DNA of 64,000 bases from the NCBI GenBank assembly GCA_035559435.1, contig DATMBC010000103.1:75693-139692 (forward strand). Direction: 5' to 3'. Of this stretch, positions 33,374 to 42,385 are shown piece after piece. Position numbers and translations under genes: made by a program. The stretch is from a bacterium (GTDB lineage: Bacteria; Zixibacteria; MSB-5A5; WJJR01). Position 1 is the stretch's first letter. Every line of letters starts with the position of its first letter. Below the pieces are notes generated by a model. The model was not told the origin of the DNA. It made no database searches and worked only from the letters and a program-made list of their open reading frames with translations.

Positions 33374-34375
33374 ATGACAACGCGCTGGCATCCGCGGGAC
33401 CGTCTCGACGCCCTCGCCGCCGGGGAGTCCCCCGACCGTCCGCCGGTCTCCCTCTGGCGGCACTTCTACCGCGACGAGGATGACCTCGATGCCTATGTCG
33501 AGGCCATGATCGGCTGGCAGCGGACCTACGGCTGGGATTTCATGAAAATCAACCCCCGGGCTTCGTATCAATACGAGCCCTGGGGTGTGATCATGCGTCC
33601 CAGCCCCGATCGCGCGACGAAGCCGGAGCGCATCGGCTGGCCGGTCGTTCAACCGCTGGATTGGCTGAAGATCACGCCGCGCCCCATTACCCATCCCTGT
33701 TTTGATTTCCAATTGCGCGCCATCACCCGCATCCGCCGTGCCATCCCGCGTCCGTTTCCATTGGTGATGACCGTCTTCAACCCGATTTCCATCCTGGGCG
33801 ACATGGTGCCGAGCGAGGAACTGCTGGTTCGCTCGCTGCGAGAGGCGCCCGACCTGGTCGCCGCGGCCCTGCGCGCGGTGACCGACACCTTCGTCCGCCT
33901 CGTGCCGGAGTTCCGCAACGCCGGCGCCGATGGAATCTTCTTCGCCACCACGCAGTGGGCGTCGGCGTCACGGCTGTCCGTCGAGGAGCTGCGGCGCTGG
34001 GCGCTGCCCTACGACCGCGAAGTCTGGCAGGCATCCGGCGGCGACGCGTTCAACATCCTGCACGTCTGCGACCGCCAGATTCATCTCGCCGAATACCGCG
34101 AGTTCGACGCCGCGTTGGTCAATTGGGATGTCGCCCTGCCCGGCAACCCATCCTTGGCGGAGGGGCACGCCCTTATCGGCCGTCCGGTGCTGGGCGGCAT
34201 CCATCATGAAACCGACCTGGTACGGGCCACGCCCGCGGAATTGCGGCAGGCGGTGCGACGACTCCTTGATGAGAACCGTGAGATTCCGTATGCTGTGGGG
34301 CCCGGATGCGCCATTCCGGTGACCACACCGTCGGACAACGTGGCCGCCGTACGCGCCGCCGTGGACAGAGCGTGA
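33374..34375 (+). CDS. Uroporphyrinogen-decarboxylase-superfamily protein (not HemE)
   Basis: 333 residues, TIM-barrel of the URO-D/methyltransferase superfamily. It matches in general layout (VSLWRHFYRDEDDL, FMKINPRASYQYEPWG, FFATTQWASASRLSVEELRRW, LHVCDRQIHLAEY, VLGGIHHETDLV, VGPGCAIPVTTP). The N-terminal PxWxMRQAGRY signature of true HemE is absent. The His/Cys in ILHVCD and GPGC resemble metal ligands of the methyltransferase branch. No corrinoid protein gene is nearby. It starts 14 bp after the YfiT/DinB gene. Confidence 0.78.
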   Translation: MTTRWHPRDRLDALAAGESPDRPPVSLWRHFYRDEDDLDAYVEAMIGWQRTYGWDFMKINPRASYQYEPWGVIMRPSPDRATKPERIGWPVVQPLDWLKITPRPITHPCFDFQLRAITRIRRAIPRPFPLVMTVFNPISILGDMVPSEELLVRSLREAPDLVAAALRAVTDTFVRLVPEFRNAGADGIFFATTQWASASRLSVEELRRWALPYDREVWQASGGDAFNILHVCDRQIHLAEYREFDAALVNWDVALPGNPSLAEGHALIGRPVLGGIHHETDLVRATPAELRQAVRRLLDENREIPYAVGPGCAIPVTTPSDNVAAVRAAVDRA

Positions 34376-34384
34376 GCCGAGACC

Positions 34385-34855
34385 GTGCCGAAAAGCCCGC
34401 AACCCAATGATATTCTGAGCATCGTCGGACGCATCGTCGACACGGCGCCCTCGGCCGACAAGGCGATGGATGCGGTCGTCGAACTGCTCCATCACCGCAT
34501 CCCGCATTACACGTGGGTTGGTTTCTATCTCATGGACGGCGACCGCGAACTGGCGCTGGGGCCGTTTCGCGGCAAACCCTCGCCGCATACGCGCATACCG
34601 CTGGACCAGGGCATCTGCGGCGCGGCCGCCTCGCAGAAGGCGACCGTGATCGTCGATGACGTGAGCGCCGACCCGCGCTACCTCGCCTGCTCGCTGGAGA
34701 CCCGTTCGGAGATTGTCGTGCCGATCATGCGGGGCGATCGCTGCCTGGGCGAGATCGATATTGATTCCGACCAACCCGCCGCCTTCGGCCCTGAGGATCA
34801 GCGCCTGCTTGAGCAGATCGCCGCGCGCCTCGCGCCGCTGCTGGCCCGGCGCTGA
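34385..34855 (+). CDS. GAF-domain protein, fRMsr-like (free methionine-(R)-sulfoxide reductase family)
   Basis: 156-residue single GAF domain. The arrangement YTWVGFYLMD, LGPFRGKPSPHTRIPLDQGICGAAAS, DVSADPRYLACSLETRSEIVVPI and GEIDIDSDQPAAF matches fRMsr proteins closely. Two cysteines (GICG and YLAC) align with two of the three conserved ones. The Cys normally about 10 residues before GICG reads Pro/His here, so the resolving chemistry may differ. It lies 9 bp after the URO-D-like gene, in the same likely operon. Confidence 0.72.
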   Translation: MPKSPQPNDILSIVGRIVDTAPSADKAMDAVVELLHHRIPHYTWVGFYLMDGDRELALGPFRGKPSPHTRIPLDQGICGAAASQKATVIVDDVSADPRYLACSLETRSEIVVPIMRGDRCLGEIDIDSDQPAAFGPEDQRLLEQIAARLAPLLARR

Positions 34856-34893
34856 GCCGCTGACCCCCGACCGTTCCCGGAGAAGGATCACCC

Positions 34894-35829
34894 ATGCTGG
34901 GCACCGAAGGACCCACGTTCTGGATCGGATTCCTCAGCCTGATTCTGGCGCTTCTGTTGTTTGACCTGTTGTGGTTTCACCGCAAGCCGCACACGATCGG
35001 TCCGAAGGAGGCGCTGGGCTGGGTCTGCTTCTGGGTGGCGCTGGCGGTTGCCTTCAACGGCTTTGTCTACCTTGATCTGGGGACCACCAAGGCGCTGGAG
35101 TTCAGCACCGGCTACCTGGTCGAACTGGCGCTGAGTCTCGACAACGTGTTTGTCTTTATCGTCATCTTTCGCTACTTCAAGGTGCCGACCCAGTACCAGC
35201 ACCGGGTGCTCTTTTATGGCATCCTCGGCGCCATCATCCTGCGCGGCGTCTTCATTCTCGTGGGCGCGGCGCTGTTGAATCGCTTCCACTGGCTACTGTA
35301 TGTCTTCGGCGCCTTCCTGGTGATCACCGCGATCAAGCTGCTCCTGCAAAAAGACGAGGGTGTGCACCCGGAGCACAACCCGGTCCTCAAGTGGCTGCGC
35401 AAGGCGATTCCGATCAGCCGCGATTACCACGGGCAGAAGTTCTTCATCCGGCACACCGCCGGGCTGATGGCCACGCCGCTTCTGGCGGTGCTGGTGCTGA
35501 TCGAGAGCACCGATGTGGTCTTCGCGCTCGACTCGATTCCGGCGATCTTCGGGATTACCAAGGATCCGTTCATCATCTACACGTCAAACATCTTCGCCAT
35601 CCTGGGCCTGCGCTCGCTGTACATGCTGTTGGCCGGGATCATGGACAAGTTCTTCTACCTCAAGTATGGCCTTGGCGCGGTGCTTCTGTTCATCGGCGTC
35701 AAGATGCTGATCTCCGGCTGGGTGCACATTCCGATCGCGCTCTCGCTGGGCGTGGTCGCCGCGCTGCTCGGCGGGTCGATCGTCATCTCCTTCCTCCATC
35801 CCGTCACGCCCCGGATTCCGACGGAATAG
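34894..35829 (+). CDS. TerC-family integral membrane protein (Alx-like, putative Mn exporter)
   Basis: 311 residues with about 9 transmembrane helices. TerC signatures are ELALSLDNVFVFIVIFRYF (with membrane Asp/Asn) and ESTDVVFALDSIPAIFGITKDPFIIYTSNIFAILGLRSLYMLL. Family members such as Alx and YceF/YkoY are linked to manganese efflux and to metalation of exported proteins. AAGGATCACCC precedes the ATG. The 38-nt gap upstream is too short for a yybP-ykoY riboswitch, so no such element controls it locally. Confidence 0.9.
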   Translation: MLGTEGPTFWIGFLSLILALLLFDLLWFHRKPHTIGPKEALGWVCFWVALAVAFNGFVYLDLGTTKALEFSTGYLVELALSLDNVFVFIVIFRYFKVPTQYQHRVLFYGILGAIILRGVFILVGAALLNRFHWLLYVFGAFLVITAIKLLLQKDEGVHPEHNPVLKWLRKAIPISRDYHGQKFFIRHTAGLMATPLLAVLVLIESTDVVFALDSIPAIFGITKDPFIIYTSNIFAILGLRSLYMLLAGIMDKFFYLKYGLGAVLLFIGVKMLISGWVHIPIALSLGVVAALLGGSIVISFLHPVTPRIPTE

Positions 35830-35842
35830 AATCCGCAATAAA

Positions 35843-35866
35843 CAGGGCGCGCCATGGCGCGCCCTG
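35843..35866. terminator. 24-bp perfect palindrome between convergent genes
   Basis: CAGGGCGCGCC followed by AT and GGCGCGCCCTG forms a perfect palindrome midway between terC (plus, stop 35829) and the proline dehydrogenase gene (minus, stop 35890). It is likely a bidirectional terminator, although T-tracts are lacking. Confidence 0.55.
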
Positions 35867-35889
35867 CGGCGTTCAGTGCGAATTCTCGC

Positions 35890-36921
35890 TTACTTCCGGA
35901 ATAGCCAGTAGTACATCACGCGCGGCGCGTTGACCAGTCCGGTCCAGAACAGGCTCGGCGAATGCCTCAGACGGCGGCGCGAGTAGGCCAGGGCCTGGTC
36001 CCACCGGTCGGCAAAGGGGACATACATCCGGTGCACGATCCCCCGACGCAGCGAGGCGGAGGATCCATTGAGGGCGACGAAGTAGTTGCCCGATGTCAAT
36101 TGGCCGATCAGGCGATCGCGCGGCACGCCCAGCAATGTCTGGGTTTCGAACCGGTCGGGGCCGATGCCCATCGGCACGATCACCTCGCGCACAAAGCGCG
36201 CGATCAGCGGCTGATCGTGGGTGGCAAATTCGAGAAAGACGTTCTTCTCCAGCAGCCGTTTGGCCATCGGGATCATCTTCGCCTTCATCTCATGCGCGTC
36301 GCGCAAGGCGAACTCCGCCGGCTCATTGTAGATTCCGATGCACAGACGGATCCGGCACCCATCGGGCAGTTCCTCGATGTCCTGGGCGGTGCGGTGCAGC
36401 CGCGACTGCAGGACCGTGCCGACCAGCATGCCGTAACGGGCAAACGCCCGCTTGTAGATCGCCAGCGTGGCGTCGGTCCACTGGTGGTTCTCCATGTCGA
36501 TTGTGGCGCGCACGTTCGCGGCCGCCGAAACTTCGAGGACCCGGTTGATCGCCGCTTCGCATTCATCCCAGCGCACCGCGCCCGGGTCACGAATCATCCC
36601 GTTTTCGTCCTTAGGCGCCATCACGAACATCGACGGCTTCAGACTGATCGATGGCCGCATTGCGTCGGGAAGGCCGTAGAGCTGCGCGTCGGCGGTGATC
36701 GCCTCGACGAGCCGGATGTACATTCCCGAGTACACTTCGATGTCGCCGGGATTGGCGACATCCTCGCCTAGGATGTCGATGGTGGACGCCACGCCCACGT
36801 GCGCCAGATCGCGCGCCTTGGCCAGGGCCTCCTCCATGGAGACGCCGGCCACATACGGACGGGCGAAAATACGCAGGGCCTGCTGCGGCAAAATCTCGAC
36901 GAAACGTTCGCGCAGATTCAT
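35890..36921 (-). CDS. Proline dehydrogenase (monofunctional PutA/PRODH domain)
   Basis: 343 residues, an (alpha/beta)8 FAD enzyme oxidising proline to pyrroline-5-carboxylate. Recognisable segments are STIDILGEDVANP, SLKPSMFV (substrate-site Lys), ATIDMENHQWTDATL, GTVLQSRLHRTAQDIEEL, RLCIGIYNEP, FATHDQPLI and FETQTLLGV. The C-terminal region includes the RRR near YSRRRLRHSP that contacts the proline carboxylate. No P5C dehydrogenase domain or gene is adjacent. The ATG at 36921 has GGAG 7-8 nt upstream. Confidence 0.9.
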   Translation of the reverse strand: MNLRERFVEILPQQALRIFARPYVAGVSMEEALAKARDLAHVGVASTIDILGEDVANPGDIEVYSGMYIRLVEAITADAQLYGLPDAMRPSISLKPSMFVMAPKDENGMIRDPGAVRWDECEAAINRVLEVSAAANVRATIDMENHQWTDATLAIYKRAFARYGMLVGTVLQSRLHRTAQDIEELPDGCRIRLCIGIYNEPAEFALRDAHEMKAKMIPMAKRLLEKNVFLEFATHDQPLIARFVREVIVPMGIGPDRFETQTLLGVPRDRLIGQLTSGNYFVALNGSSASLRRGIVHRMYVPFADRWDQALAYSRRRLRHSPSLFWTGLVNAPRVMYYWLFRK

Positions 36922-37017
36922 AGATGACTCCGGGGAGAGGTTAACCACCCCGTGCAGTACGATCAAATGCAAACTGCGCCGGCGTCGCTGAATTGTCAGG
37001 GGCGGGATTGTCAAAAC

Positions 37018-37048
37018 AAACGGGGTGTCCGCGTGGGACACCCCGTTT
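37018..37048 (-). terminator. Rho-independent terminator of the M6 protease operon
   Basis: A 13-bp stem (AAACGGGGTGTCC, 37018-37030, with 37036-37048) and 5-nt loop. On the minus strand it runs into TTTGTTTTGAC. It lies about 100 bp past the stop of the metalloprotease gene. Confidence 0.8.
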
Positions 37049-37144
37049 CACGGTGGGGGTGGTCAGCCGGAGTACTGGTCTTGGGGGGGGCAAAACGTTC
37101 CCCCGACCTTCCGCCCCCTTCGTGTGCGTGTTTCGCCGCCGGGC

Positions 37145-38851
37145 TCAACGCAAAAGGACCATCTTGCGCGTCGCCTGATTGCCCTTGCTTTCGAAGCGGG
37201 CAAAGTAAACGCCCGATGCCACGGGCTGGCCGTGTTCGTTCTCGCCGTTCCAGGTCAGCCGCTGCGTCCCCGGCGCCACCGCGCCGTCCAGCAGCGTGAT
37301 CACCCGACGTCCCAGAACATCGTACACCTGAAGCGTCGCCCGGTCGGCGCCGGTGGTCGTGAATTCGACCGTCGTCGCGGCGTTGAACGGATTCGGACTG
37401 TTGGAGACCGTCAGACGATACTCATCCGGCACATCGTTGCCCCCGTCGAAGACATCCGAGACAAGGGAGACCTGGAAATCGCAGGTCATTGTGTTGCCGG
37501 AGGGCGAGATGTTGGTGATCGTCACGTAAGTCTGGCCGCCGGCATAGTCATCGGAACTCGGCGTGGTGGCCGAGGAAAACGTGGTCTTGTTCGTGCTGCC
37601 CGGGAAGGGGTCGCCGGTGTCGCCTTGGTCGAGGTTTTGTTCCATGTCCCAGCCGCCGTCGGCTTGTTCCAGCGCCACCCAGAAGTTGCCGCTGGCGGTG
37701 TGCCCCGGATACCACTCGTTGTTATTGTTGGTCTTGCTGTCATCGATGTGCCATATCAGAAGCCCTGCACCGGGCAGATAGGCGTCGTAGCCGACCTTTT
37801 GCCGGTTCTCGATCAGGAAGTACTGCGATCCGACCGTGCCCTCTTCCCAGAGCCGGAAGACGGTCGGGTTGTCCATGACGCGGGGAATGACCGCGCCGGT
37901 CATGTTGGCGGCGACGTTTGTCGGGGTGACCCAGCCCAGTCGGATCTTGCACCAGGCATCCATATGGGCCGGCGAATTGCCCAGCGATCCGTTCCAGGAC
38001 CCGCTGGACATCAACGACCAGCGCCCCACCCCGCGCGAGCTGCCGTCGGTGTCATACAGGTCGGGCAGCCCAAACAGATGGCCGATTTCATGGGCGTAGA
38101 CACCGATGGTGATGTCACCGGGATTGGTCCAGTACTCCGGCTGAATCGAGTAGGCGCTGACGCGCACGCCGTCTTTGGTGCGCGGAGAAATGCCCCACTT
38201 GTGCGACCAGATGTCGCTGGTCGAGCCGGAGAACTCGGCGCCGCGTCCGGGGTGAATGATGACGATCCCGTCGACCCAGCCGTTGCCGTCATTGTCATAC
38301 TGTGCGAAGTTGACGAGCGGATCGACCAGATCGACCAGATCCTCGCAGAGTTTCTGCGTGTTCTGCGGGTAGCCGCCGAGGCCGTAGTTGTTGTTGACGT
38401 AGTACGAGTAATTGGTCGACAGCCGCTTCCAGCCCAGCGACGAGGGCAGGTTGACCGTGGTGATCGTCAGCTGGCTGTACGACATCTCATCATACAGATC
38501 GCGCACCGACCCCGGCCCGTTGTAGAAGATCAGCGTGTCGAATTCCAGCGGGCTGACCGTGGCGACCTTGTCGGGATGGTCGGCGCAGATGGCCAGAATG
38601 TTGAAGTTGCCGACCACCTGGGCGCCCGCGGCCAGTCCGCCGCCCGGCGTATCGATGCCGCGCTCGGCGAACGAGGCGCGCAATTCGTTGTACCGGTCGA
38701 TCGCCGCCGCCATCGACGGGGAATGCGGCCTGCCGCTCTCGTCGAGGTAGGGTGGCATCGCCCCCGCCTCAAACAGCGGTCCCGACGCGCCCAGCGCCAG
38801 CAGTCCGAGCAGAACGCCGAGAACGACACGATCCAGTGAATGGCGCGACAT
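37145..38851 (-). CDS. Secreted M6-family zinc metalloprotease with C-terminal sorting-type domain
   Basis: 568 residues. The signal peptide is about 1-32. The M6 peptidase domain (about 75-400) has the zinc motif HEIGHLFGLPDLYD (H254, E255, H258) and a later SLMSSGSW. A beta-sandwich follows, and the last 80 residues form a FlgD/T9SS-type sorting domain (NSPNPFNAATTVEF, LQVYDVLGRRV, WNGENEHGQPVASGVYFARFE, KMVLLR). It is predicted to be exported and displayed or released outside the cell. The ATG at 38851 has AGGA upstream. It is the last gene of the operon starting at 42.1 kb and shares its sigma-54-type promoter. Confidence 0.88.
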   Translation of the reverse strand: MSRHSLDRVVLGVLLGLLALGASGPLFEAGAMPPYLDESGRPHSPSMAAAIDRYNELRASFAERGIDTPGGGLAAGAQVVGNFNILAICADHPDKVATVSPLEFDTLIFYNGPGSVRDLYDEMSYSQLTITTVNLPSSLGWKRLSTNYSYYVNNNYGLGGYPQNTQKLCEDLVDLVDPLVNFAQYDNDGNGWVDGIVIIHPGRGAEFSGSTSDIWSHKWGISPRTKDGVRVSAYSIQPEYWTNPGDITIGVYAHEIGHLFGLPDLYDTDGSSRGVGRWSLMSSGSWNGSLGNSPAHMDAWCKIRLGWVTPTNVAANMTGAVIPRVMDNPTVFRLWEEGTVGSQYFLIENRQKVGYDAYLPGAGLLIWHIDDSKTNNNNEWYPGHTASGNFWVALEQADGGWDMEQNLDQGDTGDPFPGSTNKTTFSSATTPSSDDYAGGQTYVTITNISPSGNTMTCDFQVSLVSDVFDGGNDVPDEYRLTVSNSPNPFNAATTVEFTTTGADRATLQVYDVLGRRVITLLDGAVAPGTQRLTWNGENEHGQPVASGVYFARFESKGNQATRKMVLLR

Positions 38852-38864
38852 GTGAACCGTCCTT

Positions 38865-40094
38865 TCAAATGGACAAATCAATCGCCGTCGAGGCCGCCAG
38901 TCCGCGGCCATTGCCGATCCATATTCCCCGATCAATCCGGAATCCCACATCCCAGGTGAAAGACCCCCATCGCAACCCCGCGCCCCAGCCGACCGCAAGC
39001 CCGCTGGCGCCGCCCACGGCGACACCGAGTCGAACCGGCAGGAACCGTGTTACCGGATGCTCCACCGCGGCGGCCACCTGGGGCGTCGTGCTGGCCGCAA
39101 ATCGCTGCGCCGTCCACACCGATCCCTCCAGGGCCAGACCGGTCTTGCCCGCCTGCAGGGCGGCACCGACACGCACATGCGGAGGCAGCCCGACCGAAAA
39201 CGGATCACTTGGTTCGGTGAGTTCGTGGGAATCCCAGAGCGAGTCTTCGAAGTTGTCGATGGTCAAATCATCGAATACCGTCTCATAGCGCGTGCGCTCC
39301 ACCTGGCGGGTCCATCGAATGGCGTGATAGAGATGCTCGCAGGCGACGCTGACGAGGAGATTGGGCCGCGCCTGCCAGGCGGTGCCGATGTCGACGCCGA
39401 ATCCGTCGCCGCCGGAAGCGGTGACCCACTCGGCGGTGGCCTGTCCGGTCAGTCCGGTCGTTTCCGTCGCCAGTTCGGCGCGCACTTCATCGGCGCGCGC
39501 AAGGTAGAGGCCGCGCACATACGACACCGACAGGCCCGCATAGACCGGCCCGCCGCCAAGTTGCGCAACCCGACGCCCATGGCTGAGAGTCGCCTGCCAG
39601 GACGCCAATCCCTCGCCGTCGGAGTTTTCGAAACTCCAGTCGGGTTGGTCGGCGTTGCCATGCAGGAGCAGATCGATGGCCTCGCGGTCCAGATTGCCCC
39701 GCGCGCTTCCCAGTCCGGAAACCGACAGGCCCCAGGCGCCCATCCGCGCCGCCAGGGCCGTGGCCGACCCTTCGCTCCACAGGGCCCAGCCCTCCTCAGG
39801 AACCTGGGCGAGAATGTCCGCCTTATCTTCGGCCTCCAGCGTGGCGCCGTTGTATTTGCGGTAGTCGTCGAAGCCGAGGCCGTTGCTGTGAACGCCGGCT
39901 CCCGCGCCGACCAATCGCAACTGCACCCAGTAGGGTTGGCTCATGCCCAGATGCGCCGGGTTCGAGAAGAGCGCCTCGACCCCCTGCGACAGCGCCAGCG
40001 ACGCGCCCGCGGTTGACAGCGCCAAGGGGCTCTGCGCCCGGGCCGATGCCCCGAAGACGAGGGAAAGAACAATGATCGTGGTGAGTCGACGCAT
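38865..40094 (-). CDS. PorV-like outer-membrane beta-barrel protein
   Basis: 409 residues: signal peptide ending ASARAQ, then the PorV/FadL-type opening LALSTAGASLALSQGVEALFSNPAHLGMSQPYWVQL and a run of amphipathic strands ending AASTAIDLSI. The name PorV is by resemblance only; in T9SS bacteria PorV shuttles cargo with C-terminal sorting domains to the surface. Position supports such a role: it stands directly before the M6 protease with a sorting-type C-terminus (13 bp gap). Its ATG overlaps the stop of the preceding lipoprotein gene by one base. Confidence 0.7.
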   Translation of the reverse strand: MRRLTTIIVLSLVFGASARAQSPLALSTAGASLALSQGVEALFSNPAHLGMSQPYWVQLRLVGAGAGVHSNGLGFDDYRKYNGATLEAEDKADILAQVPEEGWALWSEGSATALAARMGAWGLSVSGLGSARGNLDREAIDLLLHGNADQPDWSFENSDGEGLASWQATLSHGRRVAQLGGGPVYAGLSVSYVRGLYLARADEVRAELATETTGLTGQATAEWVTASGGDGFGVDIGTAWQARPNLLVSVACEHLYHAIRWTRQVERTRYETVFDDLTIDNFEDSLWDSHELTEPSDPFSVGLPPHVRVGAALQAGKTGLALEGSVWTAQRFAASTTPQVAAAVEHPVTRFLPVRLGVAVGGASGLAVGWGAGLRWGSFTWDVGFRIDRGIWIGNGRGLAASTAIDLSI

Positions 40095-42109
40095 CAGTCC
40101 TCCCACGGCCTCACGTCGCCGTCGAGCTTGACAACCATCCGCGCGGCGGCGTGCCAGTCCATGACATCATCGGCAGCGATCCGGGCGGGCGTTCCCGCAC
40201 CCGGGCCGACCAATCGCAGCGACTCAGCGAACCAGATCCGGTCGCGCTCAAACAACGCCAATTGCTCGCGGTTCAACTCATAGTTGAGGACCGTGGTGAC
40301 CGGCGCCACGGCAAATCCCTGCGCGTCGGTGGCCGCCGGGGCCACGGTCGAGGGACCGAAGCGCAGCGCCCCGTCCTCATCCACACCCATCGAGTCGGCG
40401 GCGGCGCGCAACACAAATTCGCCGCCCACCGGGAAGCGATTCTGGATGGTGACGGTGACGGTGGCGGCCATCAATCGGTCGGTACGGTCGCCGTAATCAT
40501 CGCTGGTGAGGTCGATGGCGGTGGGTTCGAGGTCCAGTTGAACGTCGTCGACATAGAGGTGCGCCGGCGCGGCAAATTCGACTCCGGCCCGGATGAAATC
40601 CGCGGCCGTGATAGTGATATCGGCAGTTTCCCCGCCGAGCGTCACCGTGCCGGCGCAAGCGACTTGACCGGGAAGCGGCCACAAAGGGATAGCGCCGTGC
40701 ACCAGGGGCAGACGGGTCACCGTCGGCTGGTTGCCGACCCGCGCGGGCACAGTCCCGGCAAAGGGCAGTACCAGTCCGGTGTTGCTGGTGACCGTACCGT
40801 TGAACTGCGCCGCCAAGGGCAGGGAGGATTCGATGCGCAGGTACGCCTCCCATCCATCCAGACCGGCGGCGTCGAGACCGTCCTCCCACTCGAAGCCGGC
40901 GGACTGAGTTCCGGTGGCGAATTCGGTCGGGGCGATCTGACCGCTGGCCGACGCCAGCGTCCATTCCGATGCGGCCAGCGCAAACTCAACCTGATCGGCA
41001 TCCGAAACTTCAATGATCTGGCCGTCCGATCCGGTCGTCTGGACCGTCAGATTCACGGCCGCATAGGATCTGGTGGCGCCGCCAGTGTAGACGGTGCCCG
41101 AAAGATCGATGATCTGTGTGTGCTCCGCGCCGGGGGCGAAATTGATCAACCCCGACAGCGGGACCCCATCACGCAGCAGCTCAGGGGATGACCAGGCGAC
41201 AGTGACCGGCAGCGGCGTATGATTGCGCCAGGACAGCGTCAGCTGCCCGGCGGCCAATTCCGCCGACGAGAGCAAATGCGTGTCGGACAGACGCAGCGAA
41301 TCGGACTGCTCCGACGCACTCGGGGCTACGATCCCGCGCGCGTAGACGGCACGGACTCCATTCGGCAGCGAGGCGCTGAGGCGCAGGTACTTGTCGGCGG
41401 CGGAGAGGATTGTGCCGCCGGGAGTGTGCACCTCCAGCGTGAAGTCCCAGTCGTTGCCGACCGACAGTCCTGCAAGCGTCACGGTGCGGCTTGCTGTCTG
41501 GCCGGGCGCGATCGGATCCGGGAACGGCACGATCGCCACCGGATGCCCGCCGGCATTGAGATGAACTGTGACCTGATCCAGCGTCAGGCCGAGCGCATTC
41601 TCAATCTGGATTACCAAGTCGCCGCTCGCGCCGCCCACGGTGTCGAATCCGGGAGCATCGGGGAAGGTCGCGGCGATCTGCGTCGCAAACTCCGGGACCT
41701 CGCCAGCCGCCAATGGCGTCAACTCGCCCAGCGCGATTTCACGCTCGACCGAAGTTCCAGCGCCGACGGTCACGCTGCCAAGGCTGGCTGAGCCGGTCTG
41801 TGCCGGGACTGTGAACTTTAAGTGTTCAGAGACATAGACGGGGGCCAGAACGGCACACACCGACCAAACCAGGCCGGAGTCATTGCTCCAACGCAGGTAG
41901 TCGGTGCCGTCATGAGCGGCCAGATAGGGCCCATCAATGTGCCGGTTGGCCAGCGGTACCGCCAAGTCCACGGTCCATTGTGGCGACTTGGGGGATTGCA
42001 GATCGCAGCCGGCGAAGATCGCCAGCCCCAAAAACAGAATCACCGTCCCCGCCGTCACACAGACCGGGCGGCGATCAGAGTCCGAATGTACGCACGGCGC
42101 AGAAATCAC
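40094..42109 (-). CDS. Large surface or periplasmic lipoprotein of unknown function
   Basis: 671 residues from the proposed GTG at 42109. The signal sequence has Arg-Arg, then VILFLGLAIFAGC, a clear lipobox. The mature part is all-beta, a string of Ig-like segments rich in Thr/Val/Gly, with no family I recognise. An ATG at 42154 is in frame, but it lies inside the predicted -24/-12 promoter, so it cannot be on that transcript. The GTG at 42109 follows a GGGGGGA stretch. First gene of a three-gene operon with a PorV-like barrel and the M6 protease; it may be an accessory of their export. Confidence 0.65.
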   Translation of the reverse strand: MISAPCVHSDSDRRPVCVTAGTVILFLGLAIFAGCDLQSPKSPQWTVDLAVPLANRHIDGPYLAAHDGTDYLRWSNDSGLVWSVCAVLAPVYVSEHLKFTVPAQTGSASLGSVTVGAGTSVEREIALGELTPLAAGEVPEFATQIAATFPDAPGFDTVGGASGDLVIQIENALGLTLDQVTVHLNAGGHPVAIVPFPDPIAPGQTASRTVTLAGLSVGNDWDFTLEVHTPGGTILSAADKYLRLSASLPNGVRAVYARGIVAPSASEQSDSLRLSDTHLLSSAELAAGQLTLSWRNHTPLPVTVAWSSPELLRDGVPLSGLINFAPGAEHTQIIDLSGTVYTGGATRSYAAVNLTVQTTGSDGQIIEVSDADQVEFALAASEWTLASASGQIAPTEFATGTQSAGFEWEDGLDAAGLDGWEAYLRIESSLPLAAQFNGTVTSNTGLVLPFAGTVPARVGNQPTVTRLPLVHGAIPLWPLPGQVACAGTVTLGGETADITITAADFIRAGVEFAAPAHLYVDDVQLDLEPTAIDLTSDDYGDRTDRLMAATVTVTIQNRFPVGGEFVLRAAADSMGVDEDGALRFGPSTVAPAATDAQGFAVAPVTTVLNYELNREQLALFERDRIWFAESLRLVGPGAGTPARIAADDVMDWHAAARMVVKLDGDVRPWED

Positions 42110-42155
42110 AGTTCCCCCCGGAACAGCCTGCAGGCATGCCTGCGTGAATCTCATT

Positions 42156-42172
42156 TGGCAAAGGCAATGCCA
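42156..42172 (-). promoter_or_regulatory. Strong sigma-54 (-24/-12) promoter for the lipoprotein-PorV-M6 protease operon
   Basis: On the minus strand TGGCATTGCCTTTGCCA (42172 to 42156) matches the consensus TGGCAC-N5-TTGC with the obligatory GG and GC exactly 10 nt apart. GG is at 42171-42170 and GC at 42159-42158. Transcription would start near 42147. The gene for a sigma-54 activator stands divergently next to it. Confidence 0.75.
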
Positions 42173-42225
42173 GAACGGAGGGGTCGGGCTGTGGAGATTT
42201 TGCGCACCTATTTAATGAATTATTG

Positions 42226-42348
42226 GACAATGAGTTGTCGGGTGGCAATACGTCGAGCGATAGCCATGCCGCGTCAACGAGTTACTAAGAGCGGGAACTT
42301 GTAGTGGGAGCTTTCCCATCAGTCGATGTCGGAATGCTCCATTTGGAG
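42226..42348. promoter_or_regulatory. Candidate activator-binding inverted repeats (UAS region)
   Basis: Three short inverted repeats lie in this AT-richer divergent region: GACAA-4-TTGTC (42226-42239), TGGGA-4-TCCCA (42305-42318) and CTCCA-2-TGGAG (42337-42348). Their distance from the flanking -24/-12 elements suits a Fis-type activator looping from upstream. Which, if any, is bound is unknown. No gene is seen in 42173-42580. Confidence 0.35.
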
Positions 42349-42385
42349 AGGGCGACTTGGCTTGACCGTCTCCGAGACTCCAGCT

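Noticed and set aside
33374-34375. Annotation as HemE
   Set aside because: The PxWxMRQAGRY-type substrate motif of true uroporphyrinogen decarboxylase is absent.
34856-34893. Possible yybP-ykoY manganese riboswitch before terC
   Set aside because: The 38-nt gap is far too short and none of the aptamer strings is present.
37025-38839. 604-residue open frame on the plus strand opposite the M6 protease gene
   Set aside because: It is antisense to a gene with clear zinc-motif and sorting domain. Its sequence is low-complexity Arg/Gly/Val-rich, typical of GC-rich shadow frames.
42155-42171. Plus-strand -24/-12 reading of the same promoter DNA (TTGGCAAAGGCAATGCC)
   Set aside because: The element is nearly palindromic. 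The minus-strand reading has TTGC at -12, while the plus reading has ATGC and no gene within 400 bp.
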